Assembly (NCBI GenBank): GCA_001599715.1
Contig: BCHU01000010.1
Location: 1,076,010 to 1,140,009, forward strand
Direction of reading: 5' to 3'
DNA: 64,000 nucleotides
DNA from: Phaeotremella fagi
Taxonomy: Eukaryota > Basidiomycota > Tremellomycetes > Tremellales > Phaeotremellaceae
Each line of letters opens with the position of its first letter. Position 1 is the first letter of the stretch. Of the stretch, positions 25,693 to 36,129 are shown in pieces. Made by a program: the position numbers and the translations under genes. The notes below the pieces were generated by a model. That model was given only the letters and a program-made list of their open reading frames with translations. It made no database searches and was not told the DNA's origin.

Positions 25693-26277
25693 CTAAAGTT
25701 CTCCCAAATCTTCCAGCTCTTTTATTGCCTTTTTGAATTCATCCGTCTTCTCTTGCCAAAACACCGAAGCTACATGATGAACAGGAATAATGCCTTCCGT
25801 AGAGTTGTTCCAAGCCCGACTAACCAATTGAGTCAAAACTGAAACCCCCTCTAATACCCGCAAAAGACTCTCTGCTGTTTGACTGTCGAATTCCCAGCCG
25901 AAATAGAACCTAGCATTGGGAAAGGTCAATTGGAAACTTGGAGTTTCTGATATCTCTTGAAGTGTTGTGTGAATGAATGAAAACCAACCTGATAAGTCTC
26001 CTGTTTGGGGTAGAATTGCTGGGGGGACACGAGCGAGGTTGGTGATGGTCGTGTTGAAAAAGAATAACTTATCACTTTGTCTATTTTGATGAGATATCGA
26101 TAAACCTGAATCGGGGGGTAAAGCCCGTCGTGAAAGTTTGGTATAAACCTCCTGGAGATAAGAAGCTAGGTCTATTGAGCTGGTTTCATCTCCTGTTCGT
26201 TTGTCAATGTGGATCCATGATTCGAATGAGGCACTTCCTCGTCCACCAGCATTTACTGTGAATAATTCCGTCGACAT
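25693..26277 (-). CDS. Hypothetical protein, paralogue A of a ~195-aa family
   Basis: Single exon, 194 residues, starting MSTELFTVNAGGRGSASFES. No known domain is recognised. It shares layout with the next gene: a MSTE(L/P)xTV start, a central segment, and a closing amphipathic helix (VFWQEKTDEFKKAIKELEDL here, AFWEKQAKLFKDAIKRLEGM there). There is no signal peptide or membrane segment. The two genes lie 335 nt apart on the same strand within the F-box-like cluster, which suggests tandem duplication followed by strong divergence. Confidence 0.65.
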   Translation of the reverse strand: MSTELFTVNAGGRGSASFESWIHIDKRTGDETSSIDLASYLQEVYTKLSRRALPPDSGLSISHQNRQSDKLFFFNTTITNLARVPPAILPQTGDLSGWFSFIHTTLQEISETPSFQLTFPNARFYFGWEFDSQTAESLLRVLEGVSVLTQLVSRAWNNSTEGIIPVHHVASVFWQEKTDEFKKAIKELEDLGEL

Positions 26278-26612
26278 GTTGTTCCGTTAAACAAAATTCG
26301 ATTTTGCATCAAGTCTCTAATTCAATTTCGAAAGTACATTAGGAAGGCAGGTCGAGAGGGACAAAGGTGGTTCATTGCCAATATGTCATTTCGTCGGACT
26401 TTGCAACACGAACACCGCATGATGTGAGAACTCCAATGATGTGCTGAAATTGAGGTTTGTCAAGGGGGTGGCAAAAATGCACCCTGTCAAAAGTGATATA
26501 TGTAACATCGAATAACAGCCTACAAAAATAATCTATGTACATAAATTCGTTTCCTTATCAAATCCTCCCAGACACTCATTTCTTTCCTCGTTTTCAATGG
26601 TTTATTTCGCAT
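26278..26612. other. Intergenic between two paralogues, nothing recognised
   Basis: 335 nt between the 3' end of paralogue B and the start of paralogue A. No ORF, repeat or clear regulatory site was noted. Confidence 0.35.
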
Positions 26613-27215
26613 TCACCTGGATAGTGAGATAGTGAGTTCATCCTCGTTCATACCCTCCAACCGTTTGATAGCATCCTTGAACAATTTTGCCTGCTTCTCC
26701 CAGAACGCAAACGAATCTACCAATGGCGTTGAAATAGGTTCATTAGTGAGACCAGTGGCTCGATAAGCTGAGTGACAAAGCGCACTTGTTACTTCAACAC
26801 CTAACAAGAGACCAGATGAGACTATCTGACCAGCACCAATATTATAAAACATCGCAGGCCAAGTAGACGGAGTGGTTTTGGCAGTTCGTCGGATCTCCTC
26901 TGTAACCTCCTCAATAAAATGATGCCAACTGAATATGCAATCGACTGCCATAGATGTTTTGATAGGAATATTGGTACCACTGATAACGTAGAATGGGATG
27001 AGAGTTTGTGTTTCTGACATATCTGTAGTTTGGTTCATACCATACTTTTCGGCTTCTGTAAGCTTGGTGAGGATAGTGAAGGTAGCATTCAACACTTCAG
27101 CGTATTCTCGACTTTCTTGGAGAAGTTCTGGAGTAGTGCCTTTCTCGAGGTAAGCAGAATATGTTTCTGTTTCCTTGTCGTAGCTGTATTGAACTGTAAG
27201 TGGTTCTGTTGACAT
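26613..27215 (-). CDS. Hypothetical protein, paralogue B of a ~195-aa family
   Basis: Single exon, 200 residues, starting MSTEPLTVQYSYDKETETYS. It has the same overall plan and C-terminal helix as the gene at 25693-26277, but the middles differ greatly. The central part is mixed hydrophobic (ISGTNIPIKTSMAVDCIFSW, GAGQIVSSGLLLGVEVTSAL). The latter might be a buried helix rather than a membrane anchor. Unknown function, no recognised domain. Same-strand tandem arrangement. Confidence 0.65.
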   Translation of the reverse strand: MSTEPLTVQYSYDKETETYSAYLEKGTTPELLQESREYAEVLNATFTILTKLTEAEKYGMNQTTDMSETQTLIPFYVISGTNIPIKTSMAVDCIFSWHHFIEEVTEEIRRTAKTTPSTWPAMFYNIGAGQIVSSGLLLGVEVTSALCHSAYRATGLTNEPISTPLVDSFAFWEKQAKLFKDAIKRLEGMNEDELTISLSR

Positions 27216-27603
27216 GATGTTGGGGTCTCAATGTTGTATTTGATAACGAACTGTTGTAGAATGGGGGGATAAACTGAATGGGGATTCAGAAAAGAAGTGA
27301 ATTGACTTTGGAAGGTCTGATGACTTCTGTTAGAGATATAATCCAAGTTTGGTCTTCTTTCGTAAAACCCGAAGTTCCATCCTGGACTTGTGAAGGAAAA
27401 TCCCGAAATTGAAGTAACAATGGACTGGACTAACAAAGGTGAAAAAACAAGAATTCGAAAACATCTTCTACCTAAGGGTCGTGACGCCAAAATAAACATA
27501 TCTCTGTCATTCAATGTATATTTGGTCATTTACTTGTCAAATACAAACTGTAAGCAGGTCTTTGCAGCGTCTGCATATTACTATATCAACCTATGCCTTA
27601 CCC
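27216..27603. other. Intergenic, nothing recognised
   Basis: 388 nt between two minus-strand accessory genes. Overlapping ORFs in both strands have no coding character. Confidence 0.35.
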
Positions 27604-28734
27604 TTATAAAACCTTAGCAGAACCAATCACTCCACCCTTCCATGCCTCGATTTCGTGTTCCTCATAAACCCCCTTCCAAAGACCCGCATCAACCCATTCT
27701 CCCATACTCATGAATTGAATCATGCCTTGTTTTATCTCCAATAGTTTTTTACCCTTTTCGACGTTGTCCTCATAAGCATCAGATATCAGGTCACGCAACA
27801 TCTTTCTAAGTACATCCTCAATCTTGTCCTGAACTACTTTTTCTTCCCACACTAGAGTCTCTGCGGCTTTGGAATCGAGGGAGCCGAAGTTTACCAAAGT
27901 GAATCGGGTATTCTTAAGCAGAGCTAATTTCAACACCGAGCGAACAAGAATTGCTGCAGCAGTACTGACACCCTGGCGTATTGCATATTGAGGTCGATAT
28001 ACCACAGCAGGTAGCCGTGTTCGAACTAGTGGGGATGGGGTATCGAGAATGATAGTATAATGAATGTCGTCTTGATTCTGATTACATGGGTACCAGTTTG
28101 TACTCTGGAAAGAGTACATCATTGAGTACAGATCCGATGTATTTGTCATGGCGCTCATGATAAAAACCAAATTATGAGCACTATTCTGGATGAGTGTACC
28201 GGTATATTCGAGAGCGTCTGAACAAATAGCGGCTAGAGTTGCTCCTCGTATAGTCAAGGTGTCGAAAGGAAGATTTTGGAGGAACGATAGGCTAGATCGT
28301 TTCTTGTGATACTCAAGAGTATTGTCATTACAGAAAAGACGAATAGACTTGAGGTTGGAGATAGCAGATAGCTGAATAGGATATATTGATGAATCCGATC
28401 TCGTCGAAAGATGTAGATCAAGCGTCTCGACGTGACCAAGTAATTGTCTTTTCAGGGAAAGTGAGTTATCGGCTTCTCTACCCTTTTGTTTAGTTGATTG
28501 AAATCGATTACCACCAAATTTCGGTTTCTTGTAGATAGATACGGTTTTTGGAAACTCTTGAAATGGGGAGATTCGTTGTTGGGGATTGATAGAGATCTTT
28601 CGATAAACTTCTTTACCGACCAAATCGAAGAATACGCGTGAAATTCGTAACCATGATGGAGGAGGTTTATCGATATATGATAGGATTTGAGTGATGACTT
28701 CTGTTGGTATAGGTCTTCTTTTGGGATCACTCAT
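27604..28734 (-). CDS. F-box-like family protein (376 aa), member 3
   Basis: Single exon starting MSDPKRRPIPTEVITQILSY. The F-box-like block continues IDKPPPSWLRISRVFFDLVG and EVYRKISIN. The shared core is TRFTLVNFGSLDSK and the C-terminal signature is GEWVDAGLWKGVYEEHEIEAW, followed by a short tail. A Leu-rich middle (LSLKRQLLGHVETLDLHL, then SAISNLKSIRLF) resembles the same stretch in other members (RKDELLGMVENFDFHLD, SSLPKLKSFRIF). The family thus has four aligned blocks: N-terminal F-box-like, LLGxVExxDxHL, VNxGS and W-x5-W. Function unknown; SCF-type target recruitment is the family-based guess. Confidence 0.75.
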   Translation of the reverse strand: MSDPKRRPIPTEVITQILSYIDKPPPSWLRISRVFFDLVGKEVYRKISINPQQRISPFQEFPKTVSIYKKPKFGGNRFQSTKQKGREADNSLSLKRQLLGHVETLDLHLSTRSDSSIYPIQLSAISNLKSIRLFCNDNTLEYHKKRSSLSFLQNLPFDTLTIRGATLAAICSDALEYTGTLIQNSAHNLVFIMSAMTNTSDLYSMMYSFQSTNWYPCNQNQDDIHYTIILDTPSPLVRTRLPAVVYRPQYAIRQGVSTAAAILVRSVLKLALLKNTRFTLVNFGSLDSKAAETLVWEEKVVQDKIEDVLRKMLRDLISDAYEDNVEKGKKLLEIKQGMIQFMSMGEWVDAGLWKGVYEEHEIEAWKGGVIGSAKVL

Positions 28735-29275
28735 CCTTACATCACAGTGTGTGAGTTGTGTATGGTGAATGAAGATGACTCGGTATGTTGTAAGTTGATG
28801 TTGATGTTGAATGTTGAATGTTGTTGTTGAACGATCAAATCAATCCAATCCAATCAACCGACTTCACAGTGTGGCACTTCCTGACCCCAAGATTCGACCA
28901 AACTGTAGCAATAGTAGGAATATTTTCAGAGTCCTGTATTGAGGACAGCTGATTTTTGTGGGAAACTACTTTTCTGCGCAGTGTTTAGAAACTGTTGAGA
29001 CACAGATGTAGTTATTGTAATGTCCTCAGACCAAAAAAATGTCTGACGGGTTGATTGGAGATTGCAATCTTCTGGTCTTTGTTAGTGGCACAAGATAATT
29101 TACCAGAACGACTTAATTTCCTTTGGGTTGATTCATTTTCTAGCCCAAAATGCCTGCAGTGAGTAGATTACTGATGACGTATATCCTTTCTTCATCCGGG
29201 CATATTTCAACTGAAAGGATACTGAGAGTCGAGTGTTAAATTTCTTTCGCGTAAATGATCGTTAACCTTTGCAAA
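28735..29275. other. Intergenic with a possible orphan first exon
   Basis: 541 nt upstream of two divergent genes. At 29150 ATGCCTGCA is followed at once by a GTGAGT donor-like site. A similar ATGCTTGCAGTGAATAGA occurs at 36541 and an ATGCCTCAAGC...GTGAGTAG at 33142. These may be remnants of short first exons, but no matching second exon was found. Confidence 0.25.
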
Positions 29276-29773
29276 ATGTCTTCTAAATTTACATCCCTTT
29301 CCTCAACAGATTTACCTATCCTCAGTATGGCTGAAGAAAACCTTACCATTGAGCCAGAAACAAGTATCTCTCTCAAACAAAGTGTGAGTGATACTCAAAT
29401 TACCAGTATGGTTCGCTCGGAGAAACCCTGACCTCGCCAGTAGACAGTCGTACCCTACATAAAAACTCATCCTCGTACAGTCGTCAGTATAACCGACGGC
29501 CCAGTCGACATAAACCTAAACACTTGGACCATGCTCGACTCTCAAAACGAATCTCACATCAAACATACCAGAACACACGGTTGCAATCACACCATCAAAA
29601 ACTGTGCATCACGAACCCAGGTGAATCTTCCGTTAAACTCCGTTTCGTCAGTCACCTCAGCTAACGGAACTCAATGTGAGTGGATTGTGTATGACACGGA
29701 TGAGGATGGGAAGTTTGAGAAAACGAGAATGAGTCATAAAAGAGGAGACGAAACTTCAGCGAAGGGCATGTAG
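29276..29773 (+). CDS. Hypothetical small protein (145 aa), spliced
   Basis: Exon 1 (29276-29383, 36 codons, MSSKFTSLSSTDLPILSMAE) ends at a GTGAGT donor. A 60-nt intron with TAG acceptor at 29443 leads in phase to exon 2 (29444-29773). The product has a Val/Ile/Thr-rich middle (TVVPYIKTHPRTVVSITDGP) and a hydrophilic end (GTQCEWIVYDTDEDGKFEKT). No domain is recognised. The intron has a CTGAC branch-like site 14 nt before the acceptor. The start could also be the Met at codon 18. Confidence 0.55.
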
Positions 29774-30252
29774 TTATACGTTATGGATTTAGTTTTTGTA
29801 CGATTCTTCTGTATGAGGCGCTTGCCTTGCTTTTCGCAACAGACAACTGCTCAGATGACTTTCTATGGGCAGTTCATTCTGCAGTGGCATCAGACATCAT
29901 CCACATAAGAAGATCATGCAACTGTACTACCCTCAAAGCTGAGGTATTGAATATAACTCCACTCTCAATTCCTGAAATTACAAGCTCAGCTTTGAGACAA
30001 AATCGTTCCTTTATATCTCTGATTTTACCCCATCCACATTCTGTTCAAAATCAGATAACAACGAGGATAGTAGGCTTAGCTGTTCAATCATAGTATGAGA
30101 ATCCTATTTAATTCATTGGCTTTAGATGAACGAATAAGTGGAAATGAAACTTGTGACCTTTGGATTATTTACATGAACAATATTGACATTTCATTTTATG
30201 CCTACAGTAACAAAGTTGACTTGTCACCAACTAGACTTACAACAGCTGATGT
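29774..30252. other. Intergenic between convergent genes, nothing recognised
   Basis: 479 nt. A plus-strand ORF (29827-30093) lacks an ATG at its start and shows no coding character. Confidence 0.35.
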
Positions 30253-31260
30253 CTATTTTTTAGGAGGATAATTTTCGTCTACACTACCCCATCCATCAAT
30301 ATCTGCTTGATCAAAGATACCCTTCCATTCACCTCTACTAATCCAATCCTCCTTGTCTTGTAAACTGAGGTCCACAGATCTCAGGGAACGTCGTTGATTT
30401 CCTGGCTGGGCTGATTCAGCCCACCATATGGTTCTGATTTCGCGAAACAGGTTGCCAGCAAAAGATTTCTCAAACGTATCCACCCCATATCCCCAATCAA
30501 GAGTTGCATCCCTCAAAACTGAACCCCCATTAACTATTGTAAACCGTAAAGGTTTTTGACTAACGAGACGACTGATCGCGTGGATGAAGCCAACATCACC
30601 TCCATGGCTTAAAGTGACATTTGCTGGAATTTCCCCATGAAGGGTCCTAGGAACTGGATTGGTTACTTCACAAATGAGAGTAATGCTTTTTGTTTCGGGA
30701 CTGACCAACTTTGATATATGGGAGATTGAAAATTCCCCTGTATCTTCAAATCGCTTTTTGGAAGCATCCATGATGATAACCAATTTTTTGGAGGAAATAT
30801 GACTAAGCTCGTTCACGAAATTCAAATGGGAAACAAAGATAGGTATGCGTCGAATGACTAATGTATCGCATGACGTGATACGTTTGAATGAACCTTCGGT
30901 TGTTTTGAGAGACTGATCACCAGGGGGTGCGAAAATACGAAGTGTTTCGAGTTTGCGAGGTAGCGAAGAAAAGTTCGAAGGAAAGGTGAGGGCGCAGTCG
31001 AGATGAACACTGAGATTTTTGACTTTGCCTAAAAGATAATCCTTTTTTGATTGCTTGACTGACTGATTGACTTCATAATCAGTGAAAGGGGAATGGTGTC
31101 GATCATGGCGAAGGGTGATAGACCTATACATCAATGGTTCTATGGTGTTGTAGAGTGAATGGCTGAGGCGTAAAAAAGAACTCGGGATTGGCTCCATTAA
31201 GTTGAAGATATGATCAACTATCTCTTGTGGTAGACTATACTTGACTTCTGTATTTGACAT
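30253..31260 (-). CDS. F-box-like family protein (335 aa), member 4
   Basis: Single exon. The ATG at 31260 is chosen because it gives MSNTEVKYSLPQEIVDHIFN, which matches other members in length before the F-box-like block. An upstream in-frame extension adds a hydrophobic, Phe-rich stretch with no counterpart in the family. The block continues LMEPIPSSFLRLSHSLYNTI and MYRSITLR. The core is FTIVNGGSVL and the signature EDWISRGEWKGIFDQADIDGW, then GSVDENYPPKK. It is closest in the window to the next gene (31647-32738), with which it shares a 'FxGxxSCDTLVIRR(I/L)PI' stretch and the W-GSVDE tail, so these two are likely a recent tandem pair. Confidence 0.75.
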   Translation of the reverse strand: MSNTEVKYSLPQEIVDHIFNLMEPIPSSFLRLSHSLYNTIEPLMYRSITLRHDRHHSPFTDYEVNQSVKQSKKDYLLGKVKNLSVHLDCALTFPSNFSSLPRKLETLRIFAPPGDQSLKTTEGSFKRITSCDTLVIRRIPIFVSHLNFVNELSHISSKKLVIIMDASKKRFEDTGEFSISHISKLVSPETKSITLICEVTNPVPRTLHGEIPANVTLSHGGDVGFIHAISRLVSQKPLRFTIVNGGSVLRDATLDWGYGVDTFEKSFAGNLFREIRTIWWAESAQPGNQRRSLRSVDLSLQDKEDWISRGEWKGIFDQADIDGWGSVDENYPPKK

Positions 31261-31646
31261 TGTGTTTTTATGTATTCGAACTTTACCAAAAGAAAGAAAG
31301 AGAAAGAAAATGGAAAAGAAAGATGAAATGGAGCGTAGTTTGTCCCTTGTCAGTCTTTTACCAAGCCTTCCAATAGAAGCCATTAACATCTTTGTAAATC
31401 GTTGAAAGTCGTCACTGCCTTGTCACTACATTGTGTTTTTTTACTCAAGTCTTCTGACGCTAGAAGCCTCTTTCAGGAAATTACTTGAAAATTTGGTGGA
31501 AGGCTATGCAGTAAGAATGTTTATGTTAAGACTCGTGCACGTATAGTATTCTATGAGGTGGTGAATAGTACAGTAAAGCACCAAGATGCCTTTCATTGAA
31601 CGAGTACAACGTTTTAGTCATAGTACAGTAGCCTGAAGCTCATATC
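31261..31646. other. Intergenic, nothing recognised
   Basis: 386 nt between two tandem F-box-like paralogues. It has TACAGTA heptamers near 31567 and 31623. Confidence 0.35.
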
Positions 31647-32738
31647 TTATCCCCCCATGTTATGTCGTCTGTACATGCTCGTAGCTCCCGTGGGGCTGAT
31701 CTCATCTACACTGCCCCAGTTATCAATTTCCTTCTGATCAAATACACCTTCCCATTTATCCAGAGCGATCCATTCTTGTTTGGAGAGAAACAAAATCTGT
31801 CTTTGTCTGATCCTGTACTGTTCGAGCATCGTGTTATAATCACCACTCCGACGAGGATCATTGAGATAGTCTCTCATTTGACTTCTCATATCGTATTCAA
31901 AAATATCTTGAGAAGTATGGATACCATACCCAATGTCGCCACCTGGCGTCCAGATAATCGAACCGGCATTTACTATGGTGACGGGGATAGATGACTGTCT
32001 CAGAAACTCTCCTAAAGCCTCGTAGAGTTTTGTTTCTTGTTCTCGGTCGAGTTTCTTGCTGACAGGAACCTTTTTGTAGCTAGAACGAACTCTCGCTCCC
32101 GTTGATTCGAAAATGATAGTAAGCTCCTCTGTCTTGGTTGAAATCAATCTGGAAATTTCAGAAACGGATTGAGTACCAGTTGCATCAAATTTCTTTTTGG
32201 CGACGTCAAGAGTAATTACCAATGTCTTTGCACCAGTTTTTGAGAGTTTCTGGAAAAGCTTTGATTGAGGAACTACTATCGGCAGTCGTCTGATTACCAA
32301 TGTATCGCAAGATAAACCCTTGAAAGACCCTTTGGTTGTTAAAGAATTTCCGTCGAGAGGAGCGAATATGCGAAAAGATTTCAGTTTAGGGAGTGATGAA
32401 TAATCTGACGGGAGTTGAATGGAGCTGTCGAGATGGAAATCGAAGTTTTCGACCATACCAAGTAATTCATCCTTCCTTGATTTGGGCCTGACGGTTGTTT
32501 GCATAGCTTGTTCCTCTGAGAGTCTTGTAGGAGCAGTTTCTGCATGACGACTGGAGTCATAGAAGGGTGAATGCTTCCCATTGTTTCGAAGAACGATTGT
32601 CTTGTAAACTGAAGAACCTATCTCTTCGTAACACAAACTATTAATTCTCATCCAAGGCGCTTCGAATTCCTTGACATTTTTTAAGATCATATAGAGTATT
32701 TCTGCAGGACATGAAGGATTGCTGTGTATTGTCGACAT
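31647..32738 (-). CDS. F-box-like family protein (363 aa), member 5
   Basis: Single exon with ATG at 32738 (MSTIHSNPSCPAEILYMILK); a longer frame upstream begins only with TTG. The F-box-like block is CPAEILYMILKNVKEFEAPW then MRINSLCYEEIGSSVYKTIV. Shared blocks follow in order: RKDELLGMVENFDFHLD, CDTLVIRRLPIVV, VTIVNAGSII and QEWIALDKWEGVFDQKEIDNW, then GSVDEISPTG. Its nearest relative in the window is the gene at 30253-31260. The C-terminal tail beyond the signature is slightly longer than in its neighbour. Same strand as four other members. Unknown function. Confidence 0.75.
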   Translation of the reverse strand: MSTIHSNPSCPAEILYMILKNVKEFEAPWMRINSLCYEEIGSSVYKTIVLRNNGKHSPFYDSSRHAETAPTRLSEEQAMQTTVRPKSRKDELLGMVENFDFHLDSSIQLPSDYSSLPKLKSFRIFAPLDGNSLTTKGSFKGLSCDTLVIRRLPIVVPQSKLFQKLSKTGAKTLVITLDVAKKKFDATGTQSVSEISRLISTKTEELTIIFESTGARVRSSYKKVPVSKKLDREQETKLYEALGEFLRQSSIPVTIVNAGSIIWTPGGDIGYGIHTSQDIFEYDMRSQMRDYLNDPRRSGDYNTMLEQYRIRQRQILFLSKQEWIALDKWEGVFDQKEIDNWGSVDEISPTGATSMYRRHNMGG

Positions 32739-33295
32739 TTGAAAAATGTGTTGAACCGAAGAAAAAGTAGAAGACAAAGTGAATGAAGGTGGCGAGTTCT
32801 TAGCATAAACAATTGTGCCTTCTGGGAAAGTACGACGTGCCGACTTGGTGGACCCGGGGGGCCACTTGAAATCCTATGAATAGTTGTAAATGCTCCAAAT
32901 GTTGAATCGATGTCGATTCGCATCGCTGCATGAGAGGAAAGAAACAGCGGACAGACATTATTTATGAACTGATTTCTACAGGAGTAGAAAGATCAAGTGC
33001 TTTACATATCAGTCAATGAACCTTTCCGTTTGTGGCAAAGCACAGCTGTACAGTAACAACAAGGTTCTCATGTTCCCGGTCAACATACAGTAAAGAGCAT
33101 TTCAGATCACACCCTCATAACACAACAAAATCATCAACAAAAATGCCTCAAGCACAATCCTGCCAATGTGAGTAGACTAGACAAGGCAAGTAACATTCAT
33201 GTTTACTGTACTGTATATACATGCCAAGTAAAACACATCAAACAATCTTCAAAACATTTCCAACTAAAAACTGCAATTCTGTACACCAAACCAAA
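32739..33295. other. Intergenic with TACAGTA-type heptamers and a possible orphan first exon
   Basis: 557 nt. It contains a short ATG segment at 33142 (MPQAQSCQ) that runs into GTGAGTAG, resembling a first exon and donor, but nothing downstream continues it. Several TACAGTA/TACTGTA heptamers lie near 33053, 33088 and 33207. Confidence 0.3.
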
Positions 33296-34233
33296 CTACT
33301 CAAGAAGATCTTCAGGGAACCATTCAAGTTTGTAATGATCTGACTCGGCTATCAAACTCATCTGACTGTTGAATTCTTCGAATTTTGTGGAGCGAGACGG
33401 ATCTTCAAAGAAGGCTTTGACAGTCCCAAATGCCTTCTTGTCGTCTTTGGTCACTAATCTGGGGATTTCTCGTGGATAATGGAGGACGTATTTCTCGTTG
33501 CCTTGAAAAGAAATAATTGTCAGAAAAAAGGCTTCTGTGATTGAAAAGACAAGATCAATTGCCATTGACACTCACAGGTTAACCAAGCCTGTCCCTGTTG
33601 TGTCGTTGTGTAATGATCTTTAAGTTGAATGTATTCTGAACTTTTGGACAGCGTTGTTTTGTTTATATCTTGGAAAGTGAGTCGGTCTTGCCACCATTGT
33701 TTGATGAGAGAGAAATTAGCCTCTTGAAATGCCTCATCATGATAAGCATCCCAGACGTCGCTAACTGAGTATCTTGATCGAGCGGAGTATTGTTTTGAGC
33801 TTAGAAACGTTCTTAGGCTGTCTCGAGAGGTCTGAAAGAATGTTCTGTCTTCTTCGCTCATCTCAACCGACCATGGACTTGCTTTGTCGAGCAGCAATTC
33901 GAGGTTTAACAAAGTCGCATTTAGTTGATCATCGTTAATTTGTCTCTGCATATTTCGAACATTTGAAAGCTTCAAGGGCTCCCCTGAATCGAACTGACTC
34001 TCATAACCTGTGGGATTGGTAAGTGGATCCGAAGACATGCAAGACTCACTCATCCAGCCCATGTTCCCATTATCAAGTGACCCACTAATTGTAGACAAGA
34101 CACTATCTTGAGGGTCCGTTGATCTTTTATAATCATTGAATTGCTTTTCGAACTTATTAAGAATTCCTCGTCTATGCCATAGTCTTTCACGTTGTCTTGC
34201 AACTATTTCTTGTTGTTCTCTAAAGGAGACCAT
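33296..34233 (-). CDS. Hypothetical protein (287 aa), spliced
   Basis: Exon 1 runs from ATG at 34233 (MVSFREQQEIVARQRERLWH) to 33576, and exon 2 from 33501 to 33296. The 74-nt intron has a GTGAGT donor and an AAG acceptor, and the junction reads AWLTCNEKYVLHYPREIPRL. The N-terminus is Arg/Gln/Glu-rich and probably helical or coiled. The middle contains NATLLNLELLLDKASPWSVE and a Trp-rich patch (LIKQWWQDRLTF). No known family. It is flanked on both sides by F-box-like genes on the same strand, so it may be carried along in the same accessory block. The acceptor choice is not certain. Confidence 0.6.
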
Positions 34234-35064
34234 ATTTGGTATTCTAATATGACTTGGTGAATGATAAGTAAATGCAAGCAGCAATTGAGATATTTGGCAG
34301 CTCCACCGCACCCCTCCCTCCTCCCTCCTTTATGCCTGGAAGGCAACCAATCCTTTCAAGAATACTTTGTGAAAGGACGGCGTTACAGGATAACAGTATC
34401 GAGCTTGAAATTGGCACTGCCATTCATTCATTGCGCCACCAGTCATACCACTGTACAAACCAGAACAGCATAGTGAATCATCTAGGCAATACAGTATAAG
34501 TAGTAAGAGCAGTCCAAAGAAGGTGTCTCTGCAAGGTTGGTACATTTTGCACTTGATCAATGACGAGCAATACTATCCAAAGCATTCCTAAGTTCCTGAA
34601 ACTCGAATACCTCTTGATACCCAAGAAATTGTGTCTGATTACGCTGCCATTGAGGGTTGCTATTGGGTTGTTTAACTAGGCAATGCTATGGAATAACATC
34701 ATATACCAAGCCAGCAAGACGGCTCCTTGATCAAACACTACGCCCTTGTATGCGGTATGAATATACTGTACGCCACAAGGGACATATCATGATCCACCTA
34801 AGGACTAGACAGACCGTCGCCAAATTTCACTTTTTGTTTCTCTTCTAATTGTGGAGGTACAGTACGTTCATGACGAGTTGTAACAGAGAATACAATGAAG
34901 ATAGCATATTCGTGCGATTGTCACTCTTTGGTGGCGGATTACGTTAAAAGTACGATCAACTCAGTGTCTACAACTTGACACGCAAGCTGGACTCGTGGAA
35001 GTCCAGAATGAAATCCAAAGTCGTCATTGCTATGTATGTACAAGGTATGAATCATTTGAACAGA
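34234..35064. other. Intergenic, nothing recognised
   Basis: 831 nt. A short C/T-rich run lies at 34310-34340 and TACAGTA-type heptamers at 34493 and 34859. ORFs on both strands overlap each other and lack coding character. Confidence 0.35.
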
Positions 35065-36129
35065 TTATCGTCTCGATGCTGCCCAAACTTCCACCTCTGA
35101 TTCATCAAATATCTCATCCCAACTCCCTTCATTAAGCCAATCGTCAAAAGTCATAAACGAAACTACCTTCAAACGATCATTGATCTCCGTGTTCAAATCC
35201 AGACACATCACTCTCAGCGTCTCAGAACTTTTTACATCGTTCTTCAGTCGATCTTTCAGTTTATTGATAAAATCCACTTGACCCTCCCTTTCCGATTCAG
35301 GGGTTTCAATTTCAAAATGAGGGCGATCGATCAGACCACTGTTGACTATTTTGAATTTCATATCTACTGGAGAACATAGAAGGAGTCGTGAAAGAGATTG
35401 AGTGAATTCGTATGTCTGATGACCGTATGGAATCAAAAATGGATCGCAGGCGAAGGAAAATGGATTTTTTGATCTTCCAATAACCAATGGTTGAACGATT
35501 ATTTCGATATATTTGATACTCTCAACCATGTTTTCCGATATCCAGTGAATTAGATCGATACCTTTGCAGTTTATACTGGTTGTAGGATCTATCAAAATGG
35601 TGACTTTCTCTGGGGAGGATGACTTTAAGCTGTCGAAAACACTTTTGAAAGTTGTTCGAACACTTTCTGAGATTTTGAACCCAGAACCTCTGATCGATAA
35701 ATGATTAAACTTTGGTAAATGACTGACCAGATGTTGGAAGTTATCGAATTCACCACCAGAGGATAGTGGACTTGAATCTGCAGCAGATGATACATGTAGA
35801 TGGTTGAACGAGAAATCTAATCTCACAAGAGATAATGACCGCATTTCTCCTATTTGATGAACTTGATCCATGTCCCAACTCGTCCAAAGTGAGATATCAA
35901 GTATCCGAATGCACCCTAAAAGGTCATCACTTAATTTGGGTCTTCCAACCACTGGATAACCTAGAGTATTTGTTGGTAACGTTAAACCATTCTCCTTGAT
36001 TATGACATGATGATAGATCTTTTCACTTATCAACTCGAAAAATGATTTTGAGATTGACAACCACGAAGGCGAGGGATTTTCGATGTTTTCGATGATTTGG
36101 GATAGAATTTCTGACGGAATAGAAATCAT
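35065..36129 (-). CDS. F-box-like family protein (354 aa), member 6
   Basis: Single exon with ATG at 36129 (MISIPSEILSQIIENIENPS). The F-box-like block PSPSWLSISKSFFELISEKI is followed by YHHVIIKENG. The block DDLLGCIRILDISLWTSWD matches the LLGxVExxDxHL region of the others. The core is KFKIVNSGLIDR (Gly-Leu in place of Gly-Ser) and the signature is DDWLNEGSWDEIFDESEVEVW, with Glu in place of the usual Gly after the second Trp. It is the most divergent full-length member here and marks the end of the cluster. Family assignment rests on block order and spacing rather than overall identity. Confidence 0.72.
   Translation of the reverse strand: MISIPSEILSQIIENIENPSPSWLSISKSFFELISEKIYHHVIIKENGLTLPTNTLGYPVVGRPKLSDDLLGCIRILDISLWTSWDMDQVHQIGEMRSLSLVRLDFSFNHLHVSSAADSSPLSSGGEFDNFQHLVSHLPKFNHLSIRGSGFKISESVRTTFKSVFDSLKSSSPEKVTILIDPTTSINCKGIDLIHWISENMVESIKYIEIIVQPLVIGRSKNPFSFACDPFLIPYGHQTYEFTQSLSRLLLCSPVDMKFKIVNSGLIDRPHFEIETPESEREGQVDFINKLKDRLKNDVKSSETLRVMCLDLNTEINDRLKVVSFMTFDDWLNEGSWDEIFDESEVEVWAASRR

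Noticed and set aside
31260..31389. N-terminal hydrophobic extension of F-box-like member 4
   Set aside because: No counterpart in other members; the ATG at 31260 aligns with family starts.
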